DNA from: Alteraurantiacibacter aquimixticola
GTDB taxonomy: Bacteria > Pseudomonadota > Alphaproteobacteria > Sphingomonadales > Sphingomonadaceae
NCBI RefSeq assembly: GCF_004965515.1
Contig: NZ_SSHH01000002.1
Coordinates: 330,840-394,839 of the forward strand
Reading direction: 5' to 3'
DNA: 64,000 bases
Within the stretch, counting starts at the first letter, position 1. Every line of letters starts with the position of its first letter. The position numbers were made by a program, and so were the translations under genes. Below the pieces are notes generated by a model. That model was not told where the DNA came from. It saw only the letters and a program-made list of their open reading frames with translations, and made no database searches. Shown here piece after piece: positions 11,804 to 20,354 of this stretch.

Positions 11804-11819
11804 GACTACATCTGTAGTC
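11804..11819. promoter_or_regulatory. BlaI-type operator, perfect palindrome
   Basis: GACTACATCTGTAGTC is a perfect 7-2-7 palindrome carrying TACA/TGTA half-site cores, the core known for BlaI/MecI operators. It lies in the intergenic region between the blaI-like gene (-) and the sigma factor gene (+), 38 bp from the former. Confidence 0.75.
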
Positions 11820-11856
11820 TGAACGCATTGTGAATGCAAATTCTCACGCAGATGAT

Positions 11857-11882
11857 GTAACCAGGATGAATGGCCCGGCGAA
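11857..11882 (+). promoter_or_regulatory. SigF-type ECF promoter motif
   Basis: GTAACC at 11857-11862 is followed after exactly 16 bp by CGAA at 11879-11882. This is the GTAACC-N16-CGAA arrangement I recall for Caulobacter SigF promoters. It directly precedes the coding core of the sigma factor, so it fits positive autoregulation. It overlaps the ATG at 11866, which would make that codon unusable on transcripts from this promoter. Confidence 0.55.
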
Positions 11883-12408
11883 GACAGCACCGACAGTGAC
11901 TAGCGGCGACCGCCTCGACCTGCTGATGGCAGCGGCGCGCGCGGGCGATGCGGCAGCCTACCGGGATTTCCTGGGGGAGGCCTCGCAACGCCTGCGGGCC
12001 ACGCTTGCGCGCAAGATCGGGGCCGATGCCGAATTGGAGGATCTGGTGCAGGAAGCCCTGATCGCATGCCATGAGAAGCGCCATACGCTCGACCCGGGTC
12101 GGCCCGTTGCGCCGTGGCTGAACGCGATCGCGCGCTACAAGCTGATCGATCACTGGCGCAAGCGCGGCCGCAGCCCGATTGTGCTGGCAGAGGCCGATGG
12201 AGAGATTGCCGCCGATGAATTCGCCGGGCTCGACATCACGGCCCTGCTCGGCCGGCTGCCCCACGCGCAGGCAGAGGCGATCCGGCTGACCCATATCGAA
12301 GGGCTGACCAATGCCGAGGCGAGCGAACGCGTCGGCATTGGCCTGTCCGCCATGAAACTGCGCGTGCATCGCGGCATGCTGCGCCTGAAGGAAATCGTCG
12401 ACGGATAG
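11866..12408 (+). CDS. sigF: ECF RNA polymerase sigma factor, SigF-like
   Basis: 180 residues from ATG 11866. Region 2 is visible at LEDLVQEALIACHEKR and WLNAIARYKLIDHWRKRGR, region 4 at LPHAQAEAIRLTHIEGLTNAEASERVGIGLSAMKLRVHRG. It is followed at 6 bp by an NrsF-type anti-sigma gene, the SigF-NrsF arrangement known from Caulobacter, where it responds to oxidative and heavy-metal stress. The start is uncertain: a SigF-type promoter motif overlaps ATG 11866, so GTG 11896 (VTSGDRLDLLMAAARAG) or ATG 11926 may be used from that promoter. A GTG at 11830 is also in frame but almost abuts the BlaI operator. Confidence 0.88.
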   Translation: MNGPAKTAPTVTSGDRLDLLMAAARAGDAAAYRDFLGEASQRLRATLARKIGADAELEDLVQEALIACHEKRHTLDPGRPVAPWLNAIARYKLIDHWRKRGRSPIVLAEADGEIAADEFAGLDITALLGRLPHAQAEAIRLTHIEGLTNAEASERVGIGLSAMKLRVHRGMLRLKEIVDG

Positions 12409-12414
12409 AAATTA

Positions 12415-13041
12415 ATGGGACGCACCGAAGACCTGATCACCCGCCTCGCCAGCGAGGGAGCCGCGAGACAAGGCACGGCCACGCCGCATTTCGCCTTGCC
12501 GCTTCTGCTGGCCACCATCCTCTGCATCGGCGCAACCGCGCTGGTGCTGGAGGATGCCTTCCCGACCTATCACCTGCGTGGCTGGATGCCGATGGTGGTG
12601 AAATGGGGATTTTCCGTCTCGCTGCTGCTGCTTGCGGCCCTTGCACTGCATGTGTTGGGACGCCCCGGCCGGCCTTCGGGCTGGGCGGTCGCGAGCCTCC
12701 TGCTGCCCTTCGCTTATGCCGCCTTCTTCGTGCTGCCGGCCTTGCTGTTCGGCGATCTCCCCTTTCCCGGCGAGCAATGGGAGCGTTGCCTGATTGCCAT
12801 GGGGATCATGAGCCCGATCGGTTTCGGCTCTGCGGTGATGGCTACGCGATGGCTCGCCCCCACCGACACAAGCCGCGCCGGCCTTGCAGCAGGGTTCTTC
12901 GGCGGGGCGATGGCGATGACGGCCTATGCGCCCTTCTGCCCCGGCGAAGGCGGACTGTATTTCGTCAGCTTCTACCTGGTGCCGATCCTCACCATGGCGG
13001 GCATTGGCTGGCTGCTGGGACCGCGACTGCTGCGCTGGTAG
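12415..13041 (+). CDS. nrsF: NrsF family (DUF1109) membrane anti-sigma factor
   Basis: 208 residues with about six membrane segments (30-47, 57-80, 90-112, 122-142, 156-173, 183-203). Two cysteines, C125 in QWERCLIAMG and C175 in YAPFCPGEG, are spaced 50 residues apart like the redox/metal-sensing pair described for Caulobacter NrsF. The protein would hold the sigma factor at the membrane and release it on oxidation or metal binding. It starts 6 bp after the sigma gene, and the same operon arrangement is standard for the family. Confidence 0.88.
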   Translation: MGRTEDLITRLASEGAARQGTATPHFALPLLLATILCIGATALVLEDAFPTYHLRGWMPMVVKWGFSVSLLLLAALALHVLGRPGRPSGWAVASLLLPFAYAAFFVLPALLFGDLPFPGEQWERCLIAMGIMSPIGFGSAVMATRWLAPTDTSRAGLAAGFFGGAMAMTAYAPFCPGEGGLYFVSFYLVPILTMAGIGWLLGPRLLRW

Positions 13042-13072
13042 AAGCGCGCGCCCTGCGCTAAGCCGCGCGGCG

Positions 13073-14260
13073 ATGGGCAAGAAATTCAACTACAGCGTCA
13101 GGCGGCTTTCCGACTGCCAGAACATCGCCGATTTCCGCGAGCTGGCCCGCCGCCGCCTGCCCTTCCCCGTATTCCATTACATCGATGGCGCGGCGGATGA
13201 CGAGGTGACCAAGGACCGCAACACTGCCGCATTCGACGATGTGGACCTGGTGCCCCATGTCCTTGCCGGGGTGGAGGACATCGACACCTCGATCACCGTG
13301 ATGGGCCGCAAGAGCGCGCTGCCGCTGATGCTGTCCCCCACCGCGCTACAGCGCCTGTTCCACTGGCAGGGCGAACGCGCCGTCGCCGCCGTGGCGGAGA
13401 AGTTCGGCCTGTGGTTCGGCATCTCCAGCCTCGCCAGCGTGAGTATCGAGGAGATCGGGGAGCGTTTCTCCGGCCCCAAGATGCTCCAGTATTACTACCA
13501 CAAGGACAGGGGGCTGAACGCCGCTTTGCTGGAGAAGGCGAGGCTCGCGAAATTCGATGCGGTGACACTGACGGTGGACACGATCGTTTCCGGCAATCGT
13601 GAGCGGTGCAAGCGCACCGGCTTCACCACCCCGCCCAAGATCACGCCGGCCAGCTTCCTCTCCTACGCTACCAAGCCACGCTGGGCGCTGGACTACATGT
13701 TCCGCGAGAAGTTCGAGCTGCCCAACCTTTCCAGCCATGTGGACGCGGGCAGCAATTTCGCCTTGTCGGTGCAGGACTATTTCAACTCCATGCTCGACCA
13801 GTCGATGGGCTGGAAGGATGCGGAAAAGCTGCGAGCCGACTGGGGCGGCACATTCTGCCTCAAGGGCATCATGTCGGTGGAGGATGCCAGGCGCGCGGCG
13901 GATATGGGCTGCGACGCGATCATGGTCTCGAACCATGGGGGCCGGCAGCTGGACGGGTCGCGCAGCCCGTTCGACCAACTCGACGCCATCGTGCAGGCGG
14001 TGAGCGGCCGCTGCGAAGTAATCCTCGATGGCGGAGTGCGGCGCGGGTCCCATGTTCTAAAGGCGCTGGCCACCGGGGCCACGGCAGTCAGCGGCGGCAG
14101 GCTCTACCTCTATGCCCTCGCCGCGGCGGGAGAGGCCGGTGTAGAACGCGCGGTCTCGCTGCTCGAGGCGGAGATCGTGCGCGGGATGAAGCTGATGGGG
14201 GTGACAAGGATAGACCAGCTCACCCCTGACCGGCTCGTGCGGCGGCAGGGACCCAATTGA
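13073..14260 (+). CDS. lldD: FMN-dependent alpha-hydroxy-acid dehydrogenase (L-lactate dehydrogenase type)
   Basis: 395 residues. A (beta/alpha)8 FMN enzyme with FHYIDGAADDEVT near the N-terminus, MLSPTALQRLFHWQGE, the substrate loop, the catalytic region MVSNHGGRQLDGSRSPFDQL (His base and Arg) and the FMN-phosphate motif ILDGGVRRGSHVLKALATGA. These enzymes oxidise L-lactate or related 2-hydroxy acids and pass electrons to quinone. A large central insertion (ALDYMFREKFELPNLSS) is typical of the bacterial LldD type. ATG 13073 was chosen; upstream in-frame starts lie in nrsF. The substrate is inferred. Confidence 0.85.
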   Translation: MGKKFNYSVRRLSDCQNIADFRELARRRLPFPVFHYIDGAADDEVTKDRNTAAFDDVDLVPHVLAGVEDIDTSITVMGRKSALPLMLSPTALQRLFHWQGERAVAAVAEKFGLWFGISSLASVSIEEIGERFSGPKMLQYYYHKDRGLNAALLEKARLAKFDAVTLTVDTIVSGNRERCKRTGFTTPPKITPASFLSYATKPRWALDYMFREKFELPNLSSHVDAGSNFALSVQDYFNSMLDQSMGWKDAEKLRADWGGTFCLKGIMSVEDARRAADMGCDAIMVSNHGGRQLDGSRSPFDQLDAIVQAVSGRCEVILDGGVRRGSHVLKALATGATAVSGGRLYLYALAAAGEAGVERAVSLLEAEIVRGMKLMGVTRIDQLTPDRLVRRQGPN

Positions 14261-15369
14261 TGCGATCCCTTCCACTTGCCGCGATTGGTGCATTGGCCTC
14301 CATCGCCACATATTCACCCGCGCGGGCACAGGTTTCGGACGAGTTGTACGATTACCTGGTGCAGGACGTTTGCGTAAACTCCGCAGGCGATGCCGTGCAG
14401 GGCGATCCTGCAAGCTGCCCCGACCGCCGTAACATCCGCCTTGCCGAAGCCTCGCCCTATCTGCTGACCGATTACGACACGCAGCACAGCAAGAGCTATT
14501 CGGCATGGGCCTCGATCCCCGTACGGGGCGAAGACGGCAATATCCGGGTCCTCGTCACGAAGAACAATGCAGGCGATTTCGGCCCGCATTCGCGGTTTTC
14601 CTTCACCGAGAACGATGGCTTCGACCTGATCGACATTTCCTATTCGCCCTATGCCTCGATCATTCGCACATGGGACGGCGGGTGCTTCGACCAGGCCTTC
14701 GCCCCATCATCGCAAGCGCGGACAGGAAGGCAAGCCAGAGAGCCCCGGACAAGAGCGGGAGGATGGGTGCTGTTCCCGCTGGCGACACCACCCTCAGCCT
14801 GGCCGGAAACCAGCTCGGCAAGGATTGTCACCGCCAAGATCCAGCTGGTGCGGCGGGAAAATTGCCGAACCGGATCGAGCCGCGGCCGGACCTACTGGAA
14901 TGCCCCGGCCGACTACGAGTTTGAGACAGGCAAGATATTGCACGCCATCCGCTCGGACCATTTTGCATCGGCCAACCTCTCGTCATCGAACAACGCGCTC
15001 GAAAGGTTCTATTTCACGCGCGAATACGGGATGACGCGGTGGGAGGCGTGGATCCCGCGAAGCCGCTGCTATTCCGAAGCTGAGAAGAAGGGTCCCGGTG
15101 AGCTGCGGTCGAATTGCGAGCCGGACTTGCGCCTTCCCGTTCCCTATACGGGGCCGGACGAAGGCGCTCCCGAGATCGACCTGCGCGCGCGTTGCGCGGT
15201 GCTGGACGCTACCGCCACGGACCATCCGGATATCGACCGATGGGGCGGCCAGGATTGGGTTCGCGTCGATTGCCGGGACCAGACGCGTTATGTCCCACTT
15301 GCGTTGCCCCAGGTGATGACCGACCCGGCCATGGCCCAGGGCAACGAAGTGGATGACATTGCCTTTTGA
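14260..15369 (+). CDS. hypothetical exported protein
   Basis: 369 residues from an ATG that overlaps the lldD stop (TGATG), so probably translationally coupled. A signal peptide (MRSLPLAAIGALASIATYSPARAQ) is followed by a soluble cysteine-containing domain (CVNSAGDAVQGDPASCPD, GGCFDQAF, ENCRTGSS, RSRCYSE, ARCAVLDA, VDCRDQ). The even number of spread cysteines suggests disulphides in the periplasm. No family was recognised. The reading frame is intact across the unusual stretch at 14700-14830, which has weaker codon bias. Confidence 0.7.
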   Translation: MRSLPLAAIGALASIATYSPARAQVSDELYDYLVQDVCVNSAGDAVQGDPASCPDRRNIRLAEASPYLLTDYDTQHSKSYSAWASIPVRGEDGNIRVLVTKNNAGDFGPHSRFSFTENDGFDLIDISYSPYASIIRTWDGGCFDQAFAPSSQARTGRQAREPRTRAGGWVLFPLATPPSAWPETSSARIVTAKIQLVRRENCRTGSSRGRTYWNAPADYEFETGKILHAIRSDHFASANLSSSNNALERFYFTREYGMTRWEAWIPRSRCYSEAEKKGPGELRSNCEPDLRLPVPYTGPDEGAPEIDLRARCAVLDATATDHPDIDRWGGQDWVRVDCRDQTRYVPLALPQVMTDPAMAQGNEVDDIAF

Positions 15370-15391
15370 GACTTCAGGGCCTCCTGAAACG

Positions 15392-16723
15392 TCAGGCCAA
15401 AGCCTCTTCGTCTCCCGTGCTCCGGCCGACGCTCGACCAGTCCACCGACCGTGTCGCATACATGATCCCTGCAAGCGCTGCGAAGAGCAGCACGGAGCCG
15501 ATCACCAGCGAGTAGGTCTCGAGGTTGAGCAGCACGTAAAGCAGCGCATAGAGGCCAGACAGCATCGCGCCGATAAAGCTCGCGCGCTTCCACGTGCCCA
15601 GCACCGCCGCGCTATAGGCGGTCAGCAGGCCGATGATCGCACCCGCCGCGATGACATAGGCGAGCGCGAAGCCGACCACTTCCGCAAAGGCGAGCAGCAT
15701 CACGAAGAACAGCACCAGCCCAGCGCCGGTCAGCAAATACTCCGCCGAAGCCACGCGCGCCCCGCCGACAATGTCGAACATCAGGAAGGTGGCGAAGGTG
15801 AAGCCGATGAACAGGAAGCCGTATTTCACCGCCCGATCCACCTGGCTGTAGAGGTCGACCGGATCGACCAGCCCGATCGTGGCGAGCTGCCCGCCCGCAT
15901 CGTCCTGAAGCGACACCAGCGACCTGTCCAAGGCGAGGTTGGTGATGCCGGCATAGGTTGCGGAGAAGCCATCCGCGCCGATCTCCCGGCTGTCGGGCAG
16001 GAAGCCGGTGAAGCTGGGATGCTGCCAGCTGGAAGAGACGCTCCATTCGGTCTCGTTCCCGCGCGGCACCAGCGCCAGCGAATGGCTGCCGCGCAGGCCA
16101 TATTCCCAGCTGACCGCCAGCGGCGCACGGCCGTCCCAATCGACCGCAGCGGAAAAGCCACGTCCCCCCGTTGCCACCGGGCCGTTGCCGGGCAGCAGGG
16201 CGAGCTCCTCGCCGCCCGCGCGCACCTCGGCATTATCGGTCAGGCCGCGCGGATCGGATACGCCGAAGCGCAATTCGGCCTGGTTGAGCAGCAGGCTGCT
16301 CAGGCGCACGTCCAAACGGTTCAGATCGTCGGGCAAGGCAGAGCGCGCCGTGCCCTGCATCCGGCTCGCAAAGACCACGCTTTCATAGATCGCATAGCCC
16401 TTGCGGTCGGGATCGATCGTGGTCGCCACGCTCTGCGTCGTGGGCGAGACGAACAGCTCGCGCCGCTGCGGGGTCGTGGTGACAAGGTTGGTGCCGTTCA
16501 CCGACTCGGTAGTGGTGACCTCCGCGATCCAGGGGATCACCAGTACCGGGCCGGTCACGGTCTGCTCGCCGCCCCAACCGGCGGTGATACTGGCTTGCGC
16601 AGTCTCCGACTGGCTCTGCCGGTCATAGACCAACGCATAGACCAGCAGCAGCGGGACGATCAGCACCATCGCCACCGCACCCACCAGCAGCAGTTTCACA
16701 CCCGGACTTCTCTCTCGATTCAT
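15392..16723 (-). CDS. creD: inner membrane protein CreD
   Basis: 443 residues: one N-terminal membrane segment (10-33), a large periplasmic domain (about 35-295) and five or six C-terminal membrane segments. Conserved features include WGGEQTVTGPVLVIPW near 50-65, ELRFGVSDPRG, and YGFLFIGFTFATFLMFDI. CreD proteins are part of the CreBC regulon and affect envelope integrity and beta-lactam response; the biochemical role is unknown. No creBC genes are nearby. Confidence 0.9.
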   Translation of the reverse strand: MNRERSPGVKLLLVGAVAMVLIVPLLLVYALVYDRQSQSETAQASITAGWGGEQTVTGPVLVIPWIAEVTTTESVNGTNLVTTTPQRRELFVSPTTQSVATTIDPDRKGYAIYESVVFASRMQGTARSALPDDLNRLDVRLSSLLLNQAELRFGVSDPRGLTDNAEVRAGGEELALLPGNGPVATGGRGFSAAVDWDGRAPLAVSWEYGLRGSHSLALVPRGNETEWSVSSSWQHPSFTGFLPDSREIGADGFSATYAGITNLALDRSLVSLQDDAGGQLATIGLVDPVDLYSQVDRAVKYGFLFIGFTFATFLMFDIVGGARVASAEYLLTGAGLVLFFVMLLAFAEVVGFALAYVIAAGAIIGLLTAYSAAVLGTWKRASFIGAMLSGLYALLYVLLNLETYSLVIGSVLLFAALAGIMYATRSVDWSSVGRSTGDEEALA

Positions 16724-16839
16724 CGCTCATCTCCCTCGATAAGTTGCGATGAACCGTTCTTTGTGAGCGACGAACTGAATGTTGAGTGAACTCGCGTGCG
16801 CGCGCGTAAGGGCGGTTTGCGCGGGGCGAAAACCGCGCC

Positions 16840-17495
16840 ATGATCGCGCCCATGATGCTGAAACGATTCGCCCTCGCCGCCCCGTTGTTCTTCGCCCTGC
16901 CCCTCGCCGCGCAGGAGGTTGTGGAGGAGCCGGAGCACGCGCCCGAATGGGAAACCACGCTGGTGGTGATCGAGACCAGCATGGGCGATATCACCGTGGC
17001 GCTGGAGACCGAACGCGCGCCTGTCACTGCCGCCAATTTCCTGCGCTATGCGGACGAGGATCGCTTCGACGGCACCGTCTTCTACCGCGCCATGCCGCTC
17101 GCCTGGGGGGAGCAGCCCAACGGCCTGATCCAGGGCGGCACGCAGAACCATCCCGACCGCATCCTCGACCCCATCGCGCATGAACCGACGAGCGAGACGG
17201 GAGTGCTGCACGAACGCGGTACACTGTCCATGGCCCGCTTCGATCCAGGCACGGCGACGGGCGATTTCTCGATCATGCTGCAAAAGCAGATCGGCATGGA
17301 CGCCGACCTCGACAATGAGGACCCGCAATTCCACGACGGCTTCGCCGCCTTCGGCCATGTGGTCGAGGGCATGGAGGTGGTCGAGGCGATCCACGCCGCC
17401 CCCACCCCCCGGAGGCCGGCGAAGGCTGGATGAAAGGCCAGATGCTGGCCGATCCGGTGGAGATTATCGACGTGCGGCGGGTGGCGGCCGATTAG
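16840..17495 (+). pseudogene. exported peptidyl-prolyl cis-trans isomerase (cyclophilin), frameshifted near the 3' end
   Basis: A signal peptide (MLKRFALAAPLFFALPLAAQ) and a cyclophilin domain (TSMGDITVALETERAPVTAANFL, DRFDGTVFYRAMP, GGTQNHPD, FDPGTATGDFSIMLQ, FAAFGHVVEGMEVVEAI) are intact to about residue 188. The frame then ends at 17433. In the -1 frame the expected tail resumes, EAGEGWMKGQMLADPVEIIDVRR, ending at 17495. Adding one C to the C6 run near 17406-17412 restores the full protein. It could be a real mutation or a sequencing error in a homopolymer. The active-site core is complete, so the short version may still fold. Confidence 0.8.
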
Positions 17496-17938
17496 CCCAC
17501 GCTGATCGTCTTCCTGGCGTCCTTCGTCGCCTTGGGAAGCGTCAGTATCAGGATGCCGTCCTCATACTTGGCCGAAGCATCGTCGATCGACACTTCCGCC
17601 GGCAGGGAAATGCTCCGCTGGACGCTGCCGTAATAGCGTTCCGAGTGGATCACCCGGTCGTTTTGCTCGTCGGCATCGTATTGTGACACCTCGGCGCTGA
17701 TGGTCAGGACGTTGTTGTCGACCGACACGTCGATGTCCTCCTTCTTCACACCGCGCATTTCCGCCTGGACGATCAGCTTGTCGCCGTTTTCCTTGACGTC
17801 GATCTTGATCTTGCCGGGATGCGGCAGCGGGTCACCATGCAGCGGCGCAATCGAATAGCCGAGAGGAAAATCGGCAAACAGCTCATCGAACAGGCTGCGG
17901 CGTGCGGGGGGGGGGGCTTGGCCATCGGAACCCTCCAT
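17492..17938 (-). CDS. Hsp20/alpha-crystallin family small heat-shock protein
   Basis: 148 residues as read from ATG 17938. The N-terminus has FDELFADFPLGY, and the alpha-crystallin domain runs about 45-140 with AEMRGVKKEDIDVSVDNNVL and GILILTLPKA (conserved GxLxxxxP). It binds unfolded proteins without ATP. The true start is probably ATG 17925 (MAK then a Pro run), which has GGAGG at a good distance, whereas ATG 17938 overlaps that site. From 17925 the frame is broken by an 11-G tract (17906-17916 on the plus strand); 9 or 12 would join it to ARRSLFDELF. Confidence 0.85.
   Translation of the reverse strand: MEGSDGQAPPPARRSLFDELFADFPLGYSIAPLHGDPLPHPGKIKIDVKENGDKLIVQAEMRGVKKEDIDVSVDNNVLTISAEVSQYDADEQNDRVIHSERYYGSVQRSISLPAEVSIDDASAKYEDGILILTLPKATKDARKTISVG
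17906..17916. repeat. 11-base G homopolymer in the 5' coding region of the Hsp20 gene
   Basis: A run of 11 G on the plus strand (C on the coding strand) near codons 4-7 of the likely Hsp20 reading frame. A change of one base switches the frame that follows ATG 17925. Confidence 0.9.
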
Positions 17939-18078
17939 TCTCCTTGATTGCAGAAGAGAGGAAAAAACCGCGGCTCGGGCTTGCCGTCATTGCTCTGGCG
18001 CAATTGCGTGGCGCAGAACCGAAAAGGCCGAAGCATTGCGCCCCGGCCCCTCCGACTTGGCGACACCGAACTGCGCGG

Positions 18079-18135
18079 TCAGTGAACCCGCTTCTTCGGC
18101 GTGAGATCTTCGATATCGCTAGTCGGCCCGCTCAT
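18079..18135 (-). other. micro-ORF resembling the 3' end of sdhA
   Basis: An 18-codon frame, MSGPTSDIEDLTPKKRVH, begins 1 nt after the stop of the DUF962 gene. Its last 45 bases (18079-18123) match the last 45 bases of sdhA (18519-18563, ending [12 protein letters not shown]) at 36 of 45 positions, including the stop codon. It is either a relic of a tail duplication around the DUF962 gene or a true micro-protein. Expression is unproven. Confidence 0.5.
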
Positions 18136-18136
18136 G

Positions 18137-18508
18137 TTAGCCTTTATCTGATGCTGGGGCTGCACTCGGCAGGTGATTGCCATCCATTGCATGACGCGCC
18201 TGACGATCGGCTCGTTCTAGGTCCTCGACAAGCTCCCCGGTGAGCGCCCGTTTCAACATGCGGAAATCCGCAAACAGGCCCCACAGTGGTTTTCTAGCGA
18301 AGGGACGATTGCCCTCGACCACGAAGTGCCCGAACAGTGCGAGGCCATAGCCCGCCAATCCGATCCCAAGAGCAAGAACCAAGTGGCCGGACAGGGCCAG
18401 CGCAATCGCTCCACCCAACCCGACGACAGTTCCCACATAGTGGCAAAGGCGCGTTCCGCGTTTCCGGTGTTGCTGCAGATAGGCAATCCAGAACGCGTCA
18501 AAGGTCAT
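18137..18508 (-). CDS. DUF962 / Mpo1-like membrane protein
   Basis: 123 residues with the DUF962 signature: YLQQHRKRGTRLCHYVGT near the N-terminus, two or three membrane segments (25-65) and GHFVVEGNRPFARKPLWG. The yeast relative Mpo1 is a fatty-acid alpha-dioxygenase using Fe2+ and conserved His residues; the bacterial role is not established. It starts 11 bp after sdhA on the same strand and so may be co-transcribed, taking the place where sdhB is often found. A very short frame follows it. Confidence 0.8.
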   Translation of the reverse strand: MTFDAFWIAYLQQHRKRGTRLCHYVGTVVGLGGAIALALSGHLVLALGIGLAGYGLALFGHFVVEGNRPFARKPLWGLFADFRMLKRALTGELVEDLERADRQARHAMDGNHLPSAAPASDKG

Positions 18509-18518
18509 AGTTCTACCC

Positions 18519-20354
18519 TCAATACACCCGCTTCTTCGGCTTGATATATTCGATATCGTCGGTGAGCGTATATTCGTGCACTGGGCGGTAATCGATCTTC
18601 ACCGCGCCGCCATTGCCGCCCCAGCCGTCGAACCAGGCGGCGGTGTGCTTCATCCAGTTGGCATCGTCGCGATCGGGGAAGTCCTCATGCGCATGCGCGC
18701 CGCGGCTTTCCTTGCGGTTTTCGGCCGAGTTCATCGTCACAACGGCCTGCGCCATGAGGTTGTCGAGCTCGAGCGTTTCGATGAGATCGGAGTTCCAGAT
18801 CAGCGAACGGTCGGTGACGTGGATGTCCTGCATCCGCTTGTTGGTTTCGGCGAGCAGCTTCACGCCTTCGGTCATCAGCTCGCTGTCGCGGAACACGGCG
18901 GCGTGCTTCTGCATGGTCTGCTGCATTTCCTTGCGCACCGAAGCGGTGGGCGAACCGCCCTTGGCGTTGCGGAAATGGTCGAGGCGCGTCAGCGCCATTT
19001 CGGCGCTGTCGCCCGGCAACTCGTCATGCGCGGCGTTGGGCGTGATGATTTCCTTCAGGCGGTGCCCGGTCGCGCGGCCGAACACCACGAGGTCGATCAG
19101 CGAGTTGGAGCCGAGGCGGTTGGCGCCATGGACCGAGACGCAGGCCGCCTCGCCCACGGCGAACAGGCCGGGGACCACATGGTCCGGATTGCCGTCCGGC
19201 CCAAGGGTCACGACTTCGCCGTGATAGTTACAGGGAATGCCGCCCATGTTGTAATGCACCGTCGGCGTCACCGGCAAAGGCTGGCGGGTAAGATCGACGC
19301 CCGCGAAGATCTTGCCGCTCTCGGTAATGCCGGGCAGGCGCTGGGCCAGCGTCTCGGCCGGGATATGGTCGAGATGCAGGTAGATATGGTCCTTGTCCGG
19401 ACCCACGCCGCGCCCTTCGCGCATTTCCAGCGCCATCGAGCGGGAGACGACGTCGCGCGATGCAAGGTCCTTCGCCGAAGGCGCGTAACGCTCCATGAAG
19501 CGTTCGCCTTCGGAATTGGTGAGGTATCCGCCCTCGCCGCGCGCACCCTCGGTAATGAGCACGCCCGCGCCGTAAATGCCGGTGGGGTGGAACTGCACGA
19601 ACTCCATGTCCTGCAGCGGGAGCCCGGCGCGCAGCACCATGCCGCCGCCGTCGCCGGTGCAGGTATGCGCGGAGGTGGCGGTGAAATAGCAGCGGCCGTA
19701 GCCGCCCGTCGCCAGCACCACGGCATGCGCGCGGAAGCGGTGGATCGAACCGTCATCCATGCACATGGCGATCACGCCGACGCACTTCTTGCCGTCGGGC
19801 GTGTCCTTCATGATCAGGTCGATGGCGAAATATTCGATGTAGAAATCGGCCGAGTACTTGAGGCTCTGCTGGTAGAGCGCATGGAGCATCGCATGCCCCG
19901 TACGGTCGGCAGCGGCGCAGGTGCGCTGCACCGGCGGGCCCTCGCCCATATTCTGCATGTGGCCGCCGAAGGGACGCTGGTAGATCGTCCCGTCCTCGTT
20001 ACGGCTGAAGGGCACGCCGGCATGCTCCAGCTCGTAAACGGCGGCGGGAGCCTCGCGCGCGAGATATTCGATCGCGTCCTGGTCGCCCAGCCAGTCCGCA
20101 CCCTTGACGGTGTCGTACATGTGCCAGGACCAGTGGTCGGGCGAATTGTTGCCCAGCGAGGCGGCGATGCCGCCCTGCGCCGCGACGGTGTGCGAACGCG
20201 TGGGGAAGACCTTGGAGATATTCGCCGTCTTCAGCCCTGCTTCCGCCGCGCCCATGGTGGCGCGCAGGCCCGATCCGCCCGCACCCACGACGACCACGTC
20301 ATAGGTATGGTCGATGATCTTGTAGGCAGGCTGGGAAGAATTCTGGTCAGCCAT
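18519..20354 (-). CDS. sdhA: succinate dehydrogenase flavoprotein subunit
   Basis: 611 residues. FAD binding at [13 protein letters not shown] (about 20-32), the covalent-FAD histidine in SHTVAAQGG, catalytic residues in the HPTGIYGAG and [13 protein letters not shown] regions, and a C-terminal helical domain ending KKRVY. It oxidises succinate to fumarate in the TCA cycle and, with SdhB/C/D, feeds quinone. Its ATG overlaps the sdhD stop (TGATG). No sdhB follows: the DUF962 gene does. Confidence 0.97.
   Translation of the reverse strand: MADQNSSQPAYKIIDHTYDVVVVGAGGSGLRATMGAAEAGLKTANISKVFPTRSHTVAAQGGIAASLGNNSPDHWSWHMYDTVKGADWLGDQDAIEYLAREAPAAVYELEHAGVPFSRNEDGTIYQRPFGGHMQNMGEGPPVQRTCAAADRTGHAMLHALYQQSLKYSADFYIEYFAIDLIMKDTPDGKKCVGVIAMCMDDGSIHRFRAHAVVLATGGYGRCYFTATSAHTCTGDGGGMVLRAGLPLQDMEFVQFHPTGIYGAGVLITEGARGEGGYLTNSEGERFMERYAPSAKDLASRDVVSRSMALEMREGRGVGPDKDHIYLHLDHIPAETLAQRLPGITESGKIFAGVDLTRQPLPVTPTVHYNMGGIPCNYHGEVVTLGPDGNPDHVVPGLFAVGEAACVSVHGANRLGSNSLIDLVVFGRATGHRLKEIITPNAAHDELPGDSAEMALTRLDHFRNAKGGSPTASVRKEMQQTMQKHAAVFRDSELMTEGVKLLAETNKRMQDIHVTDRSLIWNSDLIETLELDNLMAQAVVTMNSAENRKESRGAHAHEDFPDRDDANWMKHTAAWFDGWGGNGGAVKIDYRPVHEYTLTDDIEYIKPKKRVY

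Noticed and set aside
14700-14830. Possible frameshift inside the exported protein gene at 14260
   Set aside because: The frame stays open with plausible residues on both sides, so no shift is needed.
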